Below, piece by piece: positions 7,204-12,499 of a stretch of 13,389 bases of DNA. Each line of letters opens with the position of its first letter. Positions within the stretch are counted from its first letter, which is position 1. A program made the position numbers and the translations under genes. The notes beneath the pieces were generated by a model. That model made no database searches. It saw only the letters and a list, made by a program, of their open reading frames with translations, and was not told the DNA's origin. Source of the stretch: Clostridia bacterium (GTDB taxonomy: Bacteria; Bacillota; Clostridia; Christensenellales; Aristaeellaceae); NCBI GenBank assembly GCA_017537105.1, contig JAFWBZ010000216.1:1-13389 (forward strand), given 5' to 3'.

Positions 7204-8631
7204 ATGAACTATGAAAAGCTGGACGCCATCGTCGCGTCCTACAGGGATGAGCTGATCGCGAACATCCAAAAGTGGGTATCGGTTCCCTCGGTGCAGGGTC
7301 CGGCGGCGGGGGAGAACGCCCCCTTCGGCGTGGAGGTGCGCCGGATGCTGGACATGGCGCTGGAGGACGCGAAGCGCTTCGGCTTTGAGGTTCGGGATAT
7401 CGACGGCTATGCGGGCGACGTGAGCTACGGCGCGGGTCCCGAGACCATGGGCATGCTGGCCCACCTGGACGTGGTGCCCGCCGGCGACGGCTGGCAGCAC
7501 CAGCCCTGGGGCGGCGAGATCGACAACGGCAGGATCTACGGCCGCGGCACCACCGACGACAAGGGCCCAGCGCTCTGTGCGCTGTACGCCATGCGCGCCG
7601 TGAAGGAGGCGGGCATTCCGCTGAAGGACGGCGTGCGGCTGATCCTGGGCTGCGACGAGGAGACGGGCATGAGCGACATGCGCTACTATGCCTCCAAGCT
7701 GGAGATGCCCAACTACGGCTTCTCCCCGGACGCCGAGTTCCCGGTCATCAACATCGAGAAGGGCGGCATGAACATTCTGCTCTCCAAGCGCACCGGCGGC
7801 GAGGAGGGCGCGTCCATTCCTGTGTATTCGCTGTACGCCGGCGAACGGCCCAACGTGGTTCCCGCCGAGGCCAAGGCCGTGATCGGCCTGGGTGCAATGC
7901 GGCTGCAGGACCTGGCGCACCGGCTGGCGGACATCGAAAAGGCCCACGAGGGCTTCGTGCTCACCTGCGACGAGGTTTCGGGCAACCGCGCCGAAATCGT
8001 GGCCACCGGCGTCAATGCCCACGGCGCGATGCCGCACCTGGGCGTGAACGCGGCGGGCATGCTGCTGATCGCGCTGAAGGAGCTGGGTGCCGGCGGCGGC
8101 AGCCGCGAGTCCATCGCCATGCTGGCGGACGTCCTGGGTATGGAGACCACCGGCGAGAAGCTGGGCATCGCCTGCGCCGACGAGCTCTCCGGCGCGCTGA
8201 CCTGCAACCTGGGCATCCTGCGCTACGACGGCGTCGAAATTTCCGCCCATCTGGACTGCCGCTATCCCATCTGCGGCGACGAAGCGGTCATGCTGGGCAA
8301 CGCGGTGAAGACCGTGGCCCCGGCGGGCATGTGTGTGCAGCTGATCGGCAGCCACGAGCCCCTGCACGTGCCCGCGGAGCACAAGATCGTGCGCGGCCTG
8401 CTGAAGGTGTACCACGAGGTCACCGGGCTCGAGGCCTACACCATCGCCATCGGCGGCGGCACCTATTCCCGCATGATGCCCAACACCGTGGCCTTCGGCG
8501 TGTGCTTCCCGGGCGACATGGACCTGTGCCACGTGGCCGACGAGTACATCGACATCGAGAAGATGCTGCTGGGCGTGAAGATCTTCGCCCACGCCATCGC
8601 CGAGCTGGCGGGCGGCCTGATCGAGGATTGA
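7204..8631 (+). CDS. pepV: M20 family dipeptidase, PepV-like
   Basis: This is a cytoplasmic dinuclear-zinc metallopeptidase of the M20A (PepV / Xaa-His dipeptidase) type, 475 residues, which cleaves dipeptides and some tripeptides. GGAGG at 7193-7197 lies 6 nt before the ATG. Metal and catalytic landmarks are HLDVVPAGDGW (H87, D89), GRGTTDDKGP (bridging D119), GCDEETG (E152 as general base, E153 as ligand) and SPDAEFPVINIEKG (D176). The lid-domain histidine is in HGAMPHLGVNA, GGGTYSRMMPN follows later, and the last ligand is the histidine of DLCHVADE (H443). Spacing agrees closely with Lactobacillus PepV as I remember it. Lying directly after a peptide importer operon, it probably completes the path from imported peptide to amino acids, although it has its own promoter. 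The carboxypeptidase G2 or succinyl-diaminopimelate desuccinylase branches of M20 are less likely because of the length and the lid motifs. Confidence 0.9.
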   Translation: MNYEKLDAIVASYRDELIANIQKWVSVPSVQGPAAGENAPFGVEVRRMLDMALEDAKRFGFEVRDIDGYAGDVSYGAGPETMGMLAHLDVVPAGDGWQHQPWGGEIDNGRIYGRGTTDDKGPALCALYAMRAVKEAGIPLKDGVRLILGCDEETGMSDMRYYASKLEMPNYGFSPDAEFPVINIEKGGMNILLSKRTGGEEGASIPVYSLYAGERPNVVPAEAKAVIGLGAMRLQDLAHRLADIEKAHEGFVLTCDEVSGNRAEIVATGVNAHGAMPHLGVNAAGMLLIALKELGAGGGSRESIAMLADVLGMETTGEKLGIACADELSGALTCNLGILRYDGVEISAHLDCRYPICGDEAVMLGNAVKTVAPAGMCVQLIGSHEPLHVPAEHKIVRGLLKVYHEVTGLEAYTIAIGGGTYSRMMPNTVAFGVCFPGDMDLCHVADEYIDIEKMLLGVKIFAHAIAELAGGLIED

Positions 8632-8654
8632 CGCCGCGGATCGATCGGCGTTTT
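8631..8654 (+). terminator. Weak hairpin with T-run between the dipeptidase gene and cmk
   Basis: ACGCCG (8631-8636), overlapping the stop codon, pairs with CGGCGT (8646-8651), followed by TTTT ending at 8654. The stem is only 6 bp with a 9-nt loop, so partial termination at most. No promoter is visible between the genes, so cmk probably relies on read-through. Confidence 0.35.
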
Positions 8655-8668
8655 CAGGAAGGATTGCA

Positions 8669-9343
8669 ATGCAAAAGATATTTTCCATCGCCATCGACGG
8701 GCCCGCGGGCGCGGGCAAGTCGACCGTGGCGAAGGCGCTGGCCAGGGAGCTCGGCGCCATGTATCTGGACACCGGCGCGATGTATCGGGCCTTCGGGCTG
8801 GCGATGCTGCGCGCGGGCGTGGACGTCAACAGCATGTCCGCCGTGGCGGCCCGCGCGGACGACGTGGACATCACCGTGGAATACGTGGACGGCGTCCAGC
8901 ACATCTACCTTGCAGGTGAGGACGTGACGACGGCCATCCGCGAGCCGGCCGTGTCCGGCGCAGCCAGCTCCGTCTCAGCGGTGCCCGAGGTGCGCGCGCG
9001 CATGGTGGCGCTGCAGCGGAGGATCGCCGAGGGCCACAGCGTCGTCATGGACGGCCGCGACATCGGCACCGCGGTGCTGCCCAACGCCACGCTGAAGGTC
9101 TACCTGACCGCCTCGGCGAAGGAGCGCGCCCGTCGCCGCTGCAATGAGCTGGCGGAGAAGGGGACGCCCCAGCCCTACGAGCAGGTGCTGGAGGAGATCA
9201 TCGAGCGGGATTGGCGCGACACCCATCGCGCCGCTTCGCCGCTGCGCCCCGCGGAGGACGCGCGGCCCCTCGACACCTCGCACATGAATCAGGACGAGGT
9301 CGTGGCCGCCCTTCGGCGCATGGCGCAGGAGGCCTGCCGGTAG
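8669..9343 (+). CDS. cmk: Cytidylate kinase (CMP/dCMP kinase)
   Basis: This enzyme phosphorylates CMP and dCMP to the diphosphates using ATP in pyrimidine salvage and nucleotide supply. The 224-residue length is normal for the bacterial enzyme. AGGAAGGA (8656-8663) precedes the ATG by 5 nt. The P-loop is GPAGAGKST (residues 11-19), followed by ALARELGAMYLDTGAMYRA, the hallmark of Cmk. Later come MDGRDIGTAVLPNATLKVYL (substrate-binding GRDIG) and the lid-type arginine-rich ASAKERARRRCNELAEKG, ending with the RD...R...SPLRPA region and a short helix. It sits 37 bp after the dipeptidase gene with no own promoter seen, and faces the minus-strand genes that follow. In many Clostridia cmk is near plsC, ispH or rpsA; none of these is seen here. 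Confidence 0.96.
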   Translation: MQKIFSIAIDGPAGAGKSTVAKALARELGAMYLDTGAMYRAFGLAMLRAGVDVNSMSAVAARADDVDITVEYVDGVQHIYLAGEDVTTAIREPAVSGAASSVSAVPEVRARMVALQRRIAEGHSVVMDGRDIGTAVLPNATLKVYLTASAKERARRRCNELAEKGTPQPYEQVLEEIIERDWRDTHRAASPLRPAEDARPLDTSHMNQDEVVAALRRMAQEACR

Positions 9344-9365
9344 TACACCATCCGGAGAAGAGAAG

Positions 9366-9410
9366 AGCGCGGATTGCCCTGCCGCCACCGGCGGCGCGGC
9401 TGTCCGCGCT
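9366..9410. terminator. Long hairpin between convergent genes
   Basis: Between cmk and the convergent ArsC-like gene, AGCGCGGA (9366-9373) pairs with TCCGCGCT (9403-9410). Inside, GCCGCC (9381-9386) pairs with GGCGGC (9390-9395) around an ACC loop. There is no strong T-run on either side. It is placed where a bidirectional terminator is expected. Confidence 0.4.
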
Positions 9411-9437
9411 TGTGCTGTCATTTGAAAGGGGAAGGCC

Positions 9438-9788
9438 TCATTCCTCGCTGGCCCACCGTGCGTAGACCTCCGGGCAGTAGCCCACGGCGGCCTTTTTGCC
9501 GTTCCGGACGATGGGCAGCCGGAGCACCTGCGGGTGCTCGAGGATCGTCTCCTCGCGCTGGGAGGGGCTGATGTACTTCACCAGCGCCAGCGCGTCGGCG
9601 TCCCGGCAGCCCTCGTCGATCAGGGCGTCCAGTCCGCCGCAGGCCTGGGCCACGCTGCGCAGCTCGCCGCGGCTCATGCCCTTGTCGCTCATATCGATGT
9701 ACTGCGCCTTGATGCGGCGCTCCTTGAACCAGCGCTCCGCCTTGCGGGTATCCTGGCTCTTTTTCGTTCCGAAGATTTGTATGTTCAT
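9438..9788 (-). CDS. ArsC/Spx-like thioredoxin-fold protein lacking the active-site cysteine
   Basis: This is a 116-residue protein of the arsenate reductase (ArsC)/Spx/YffB family. The start at 9788 is set by GAGGAGG 8 nt upstream; a longer reading to 9848 would overlap the SRAP gene. The N-terminus MNIQIFGTKKSQDTRKAERW aligns with the first strand and active-site loop, where related clostridial proteins usually have a Cys at residue 11 (Spx itself has CxxC). Here residue 11 is Ser (codon AGC) and residue 14 is Thr. Other family landmarks are intact: FKERRIKAQYIDMSDKGMS, ELRSVAQACGGLDALI, and the cis-proline region RLPIVRNGKKAAVGY. Without the cysteine, true arsenate reduction or thiol switching by the usual route is unlikely, so a binding or regulatory role is inferred. 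It begins 17 nt after the SRAP gene and is probably co-transcribed with it. Confidence 0.85.
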   Translation of the reverse strand: MNIQIFGTKKSQDTRKAERWFKERRIKAQYIDMSDKGMSRGELRSVAQACGGLDALIDEGCRDADALALVKYISPSQREETILEHPQVLRLPIVRNGKKAAVGYCPEVYARWASEE

Positions 9789-9805
9789 CGCCTTCGCCTC
9801 CTCGC

Positions 9806-10420
9806 TCAAAACGTCATTCGCACCTGCTCGGTTTCCGGCGCGATGCACTCGACGCGCACGTCGCCGAGAGCCTGGAGCAGCAGCGGCGCCGGGTCTCTGC
9901 CGGGATCAATCCAGGCCGGGATCTGCTCCCGGGACAGCAGCACCGGCATGCGGTCGTGCAGGAAGGAGACCGCCTTCGAAGGCGCCCGCGTCAGGGTGAC
10001 GAACGTCGGCATGCCCTGCTCCAGCCGGTAGAGCCCAGCCATGTAGATTGCGCTGTCCGCCTCGGGGCGAATGGCGTACTTGTCCCGAACGGCGCCGCCA
10101 TGCGTCCACTCGAAGTAGTGGCTCGCGGGGATCGCACAACGGCGGTGGGTCATGCCGTCCCGGAACAGGGGTCGGTCCTTCGCCGTCTCGCTGCGGGCGT
10201 TGATGACTCTCCGCCCATTCGGCAGCGTGTAACCCCAAGCCATGGGGAATACGGCGGGCTTCCTGCTGCGGTTCGAGGCGATCACCGGCACGACGTCCGT
10301 GGGGAAGATCTCGCCGGTGGTCTTGATCTCGCCGTCATAGGCGCCGCGGTTCATGGCGTCGATGATCTCCTGCAATTCCTCAGACGTGGCGCCGTCTCCC
10401 ATGTGGTACCGCCCGCACAT
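9806..10420 (-). CDS. SOS response-associated peptidase (SRAP, YedK/HMCES family)
   Basis: This 204-residue protein of the SRAP family shields abasic sites in single-stranded DNA by forming a thiazolidine crosslink through Cys2. The second residue is Cys (MCGRY), the strictly conserved nucleophile exposed after Met removal. The other active-site residues are visible: N74 in NARSET, E104 in HYFEW and H155 in HDRMP. These match Cys2/Asn/Glu/His of E. coli YedK in order and approximate spacing. The start ATG is preceded by AAGGGGGTGAG. It is the first gene of a two-gene minus-strand operon with the ArsC-like gene. Upstream, TATAAT (10441-10446, minus strand) gives a promoter. An ATGTTCG half-site next to it recalls the Gram-positive LexA box, but the other half is not recognisable, so SOS control is unproven. 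Confidence 0.95.
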   Translation of the reverse strand: MCGRYHMGDGATSEELQEIIDAMNRGAYDGEIKTTGEIFPTDVVPVIASNRSRKPAVFPMAWGYTLPNGRRVINARSETAKDRPLFRDGMTHRRCAIPASHYFEWTHGGAVRDKYAIRPEADSAIYMAGLYRLEQGMPTFVTLTRAPSKAVSFLHDRMPVLLSREQIPAWIDPGRDPAPLLLQALGDVRVECIAPETEQVRMTF

Positions 10421-10440
10421 TCGCTCACCCCCTTGCCATC

Positions 10441-10469
10441 ATTATAGCGAACATCGCGGACAAATGCAA
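10441..10469 (-). promoter_or_regulatory. Promoter of the SRAP / ArsC-like operon
   Basis: Read on the minus strand, TTGCAT, a 17-bp spacer and a perfect TATAAT (10441-10446) precede the SRAP start by about 20 nt. The -10 is strong and the -35 is poor (3 of 6), which suits a regulated promoter. The spacer contains ATGTTCG, a half-site reminiscent of LexA/DinR operators. Confidence 0.55.
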
Positions 10470-10535
10470 ACGCCTTCCGCCGAGGGCGCCGTTCAAAACC
10501 TGTCCGGAAGCCGACATTTTTCGACACAGATTTAC

Positions 10536-10563
10536 TTGACCCGAAAGACGGATGTGTTATAAT
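10536..10563 (+). promoter_or_regulatory. Strong promoter of the sialidase-like gene
   Basis: TTGACC (10536-10541), a 16-bp spacer and a perfect TATAAT (10558-10563) form a near-consensus sigma-A promoter. The predicted start near 10570 leaves a leader of only about 20 nt. This leader contains a six-codon ORF (10576-10593, including its TGA stop) whose stop overlaps the ATG at 10593. Confidence 0.75.
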
Positions 10564-10592
10564 AGAACATAAACAATGCGATTACGGACGTG

Positions 10593-11696
10593 ATGGACAT
10601 GAAGATTTCCGTCGGCGAGGCGCGCTGCGTGATGGGCGGCGTTGAACCCGGCGCGGTATATAACTTTCCCTCCGTGGAGCTGCTGGACGACGGCAGCTTC
10701 TATATCTGTGCGCGCAGGATTCGCTCGCTGACCGATCCCAAGGGCGTGTTCGAGGCCGTGCGCTACGATTCGGAGACGGGGGCGGTGCGCCCCATGGCGA
10801 CGCCTGCGGATTTCGAAATGACGCGGCATCCCGAACGCGGCTTTTATACATGCCATGTCACCCGGATTGCGAAGCGCCGGCTGCTGGCCATCTACACCGC
10901 AGTGCCGAACTGCGATGAGACCCGGCCCATGTTTTCTCCGGAGGACGACGGCATTCAGGAGACGGTATGCCGAATTGCACGGTCGGAAGACGGCGGAGAG
11001 ACCTGGTCCGAGCCCGAGGAGCTGACCTATCACATCCCGGATGTGATCATTCCCAGCCGCATTCAGATGCTCCGGGACGGCACTGTCGGCTTTCCCATTG
11101 AGGTCCAGCACCGCTACGGAGAGCCCTATCGGGAGCCCATTCAGGGACGGTTCGTCTACTCCGTGGATGGCGGCAGGACCTTTGACCGCGCGGCCATCGT
11201 GCCCCATCCCCGGGATTTCCTGGCCGGAGATGCCCGCTGCACCTTCGACGGAGAGGGCAACCTGATCGTCTTCTACTGGGGCTTTGACCTGGCGGCCACC
11301 CGGGACCTGGCGGTGTACCGCACCTGCAGCCGGGATTGCGGCAGGACCTTCGATCCCGTGGCGCCCGTGGCGCTGAAAAAACAGATCTCCTCGCCCATGT
11401 GGATCGACGGGGATCATTTCCTGTGCATGTATCAGGAGCGCTTTTCCGAACGCCCCGGCATCAAGCTGATGCTGAGCCGCGACGGCGGCTGGACCTACGA
11501 TCCTGAAACGCTCGCGGAGTTGGCGGTCTTCCCGGATACACCGGATACGGAGAACCCCTTTTCCGGCTTCAGCCAATACCGGTTCGGCTATTCCACGCTG
11601 ACGCGGGTTCCCGCCACGCGGGCGCTGGCGACCTATTGGCATCGGGACGAGCAGGAGCGCTTCGGCGTCTCCTGCCGCATGATCGACGTGCGTTAG
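10593..11696 (+). CDS. Sialidase-like (BNR / Asp-box) beta-propeller protein
   Basis: This 367-residue protein has the sialidase superfamily fold, with no signal peptide, so it should be cytoplasmic. Four Asp-boxes (SxDxGxTW/F/Y) are visible: SEDGGETW at 131-138, SVDGGRTF at 190-197, SRDCGRTF at 246-253 and SRDGGWTY at 295-302. They are spaced roughly 50-60 residues apart, as expected for blades of a six-bladed propeller. An N-terminal strand, FPSVELLDDGSFYICARR, resembles the opening blade of exo-sialidases, but I cannot assign the arginine triad, acid/base Asp or Tyr/Glu pair with confidence. It may act on glycans other than sialic acid. The start is uncertain among GTG 10590, ATG 10593 and ATG 10599 because no good ribosome site exists; 10593 is chosen for the overlap with the stop of the small upstream ORF. 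It is likely co-transcribed with the small ORF downstream. Confidence 0.8.
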   Translation: MDMKISVGEARCVMGGVEPGAVYNFPSVELLDDGSFYICARRIRSLTDPKGVFEAVRYDSETGAVRPMATPADFEMTRHPERGFYTCHVTRIAKRRLLAIYTAVPNCDETRPMFSPEDDGIQETVCRIARSEDGGETWSEPEELTYHIPDVIIPSRIQMLRDGTVGFPIEVQHRYGEPYREPIQGRFVYSVDGGRTFDRAAIVPHPRDFLAGDARCTFDGEGNLIVFYWGFDLAATRDLAVYRTCSRDCGRTFDPVAPVALKKQISSPMWIDGDHFLCMYQERFSERPGIKLMLSRDGGWTYDPETLAELAVFPDTPDTENPFSGFSQYRFGYSTLTRVPATRALATYWHRDEQERFGVSCRMIDVR

Positions 11697-11735
11697 GGCA
11701 GCATCGATCCAGAAATGACATACGGGAGGGAACAT

Positions 11736-11843
11736 ATGGCGGCCCTCCTCAAATCCCTGCGCCCGCACTCCGCCATCGGCCGGGACGTGCTGCTGAGCCA
11801 CATCCGCGGCGTCCGCGGCGTATTTGACGTGGAGGAGACATAG
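11736..11843 (+). CDS. Small hypothetical protein (35 residues)
   Basis: This is a short ORF that I do not recognise. It has a very good ribosome site (GGGAGGG about 6 nt before the ATG), starts 39 nt after the sialidase-like gene and stops at TAG shortly before a strong terminator, so its position is that of a real operon-end gene. The protein begins MAALLKSLRPHSAIGRDVLL, continues with SHIRGVRGVFDVEE and ends in Thr. It is basic in the middle and acidic at the end, with no clear membrane helix and no cysteine. The N-terminal Leu-rich part could be a short amphipathic helix. It may equally be the degraded stump of a longer gene. No function is proposed. Confidence 0.5.
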   Translation: MAALLKSLRPHSAIGRDVLLSHIRGVRGVFDVEET

Positions 11844-11861
11844 GAGAAAGCCGGTTCATTG

Positions 11862-11908
11862 CAAGTCCCCGCGATCCGCATTGCGGCTCGCGGGGACTTG
11901 TGTTTTTT
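11862..11908 (+). terminator. Strong intrinsic terminator of the sialidase-like operon
   Basis: A perfect 13-bp stem (11862-11874 with 11888-11900) surrounds a 13-nt loop that can itself pair (CCGC with GCGG), followed by TGTTTTTT (11901-11908). The tract overlaps the last codon region of the convergent HAD gene, so the hairpin also lies right after that gene and may insulate both. Confidence 0.88.
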
Positions 11909-12458
11909 ACCACGCTTTGATTTTCTCTCCCTTCACCAGCCAAGCGTGTTTTGCGAGGGCGGCCAGCGGGTCGTCGGAGTGGGAATCGGAGTAGAAGTTG
12001 TCGATGACGCCGTCCGGGAAGACCTCGCGGAAGCGTCGAACCTTCTCCGCACCGTGGCAGTTGGGCCCGGAGAAGCGGCCCGTATGCCGGTCCACCGGGG
12101 AACCCATCACCTCAGAGATGCCCAGAGCCTCGCAGGCGGGTCGGATCAGGAAGGCGGGGGAGGCGGAGATGACCACGTCGTCCGGCCGATGCGCCGCGCG
12201 GTACCAGTCCTTTACCCGGGGCAGATTGTCCCGCCAGAACCCCTCCAGCGCCGCATCCACGTCGATGAGTTGCAGAAAGCCGAACATGCGCTGCTTGAAG
12301 GCCTGCTTTGGCCGGAGCCGCGTCAAAAACAGCAGACCGTTTGCCGCCTGCGCAGGGATGTCCAGCCACATCCTCGGGCAGTGCCGCAGGCACCACGCGA
12401 AGAACCGCGCCGAGCTGTCACCCCGCAGGATGGTGTTGTCAAAGTCGTAGACGTTCAT
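11907..12458 (-). CDS. HAD-IB family phosphatase-like protein
   Basis: This 183-residue haloacid dehalogenase superfamily hydrolase belongs to the IB group (SerB/PgpC-like). Motif I is VYDFDNTI (D5 nucleophile, D7 acid/base), motif II is VVISASP (S98), motif III is the lysine of GAEKVRRF (K139), and motif IV is FYSDSHSDDP (D158, D162). The cap region (about residues 15-85) is helical, with many aromatic and basic residues (FFAWCLRHCPRMW, FKQRMFGFLQ), as in membrane-associated lipid-phosphate phosphatases of this group. The substrate is not determinable; a phosphatidylglycerophosphate or other phosphomonoester role is possible. The ATG at 12458 has GGAGGAAGG about 6 nt upstream, and TATAAA on the minus strand (12487-12492) could be its -10. 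The corresponding -35 would fall inside the neighbouring phage-derived sequence, which is odd and suggests the upstream region was altered. Confidence 0.9.
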   Translation of the reverse strand: MNVYDFDNTILRGDSSARFFAWCLRHCPRMWLDIPAQAANGLLFLTRLRPKQAFKQRMFGFLQLIDVDAALEGFWRDNLPRVKDWYRAAHRPDDVVISASPAFLIRPACEALGISEVMGSPVDRHTGRFSGPNCHGAEKVRRFREVFPDGVIDNFYSDSHSDDPLAALAKHAWLVKGEKIKAW

Positions 12459-12499
12459 GGGCAGCCTTCCTCCAAGCGGTACTGGTTTTATAGTTCGCC

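Noticed and set aside
6985..8904. 639-residue minus-strand open frame over the dipeptidase gene and start of cmk
   Set aside because: Composition is typical of antisense of GC-rich genes, and the plus strand carries intact M20 and Cmk motifs.
10447..10460. LexA (SOS) box upstream of the SRAP gene
   Set aside because: Only one half-site (ATGTTCG) is present; the opposite half is CCGCG rather than CGAAC.
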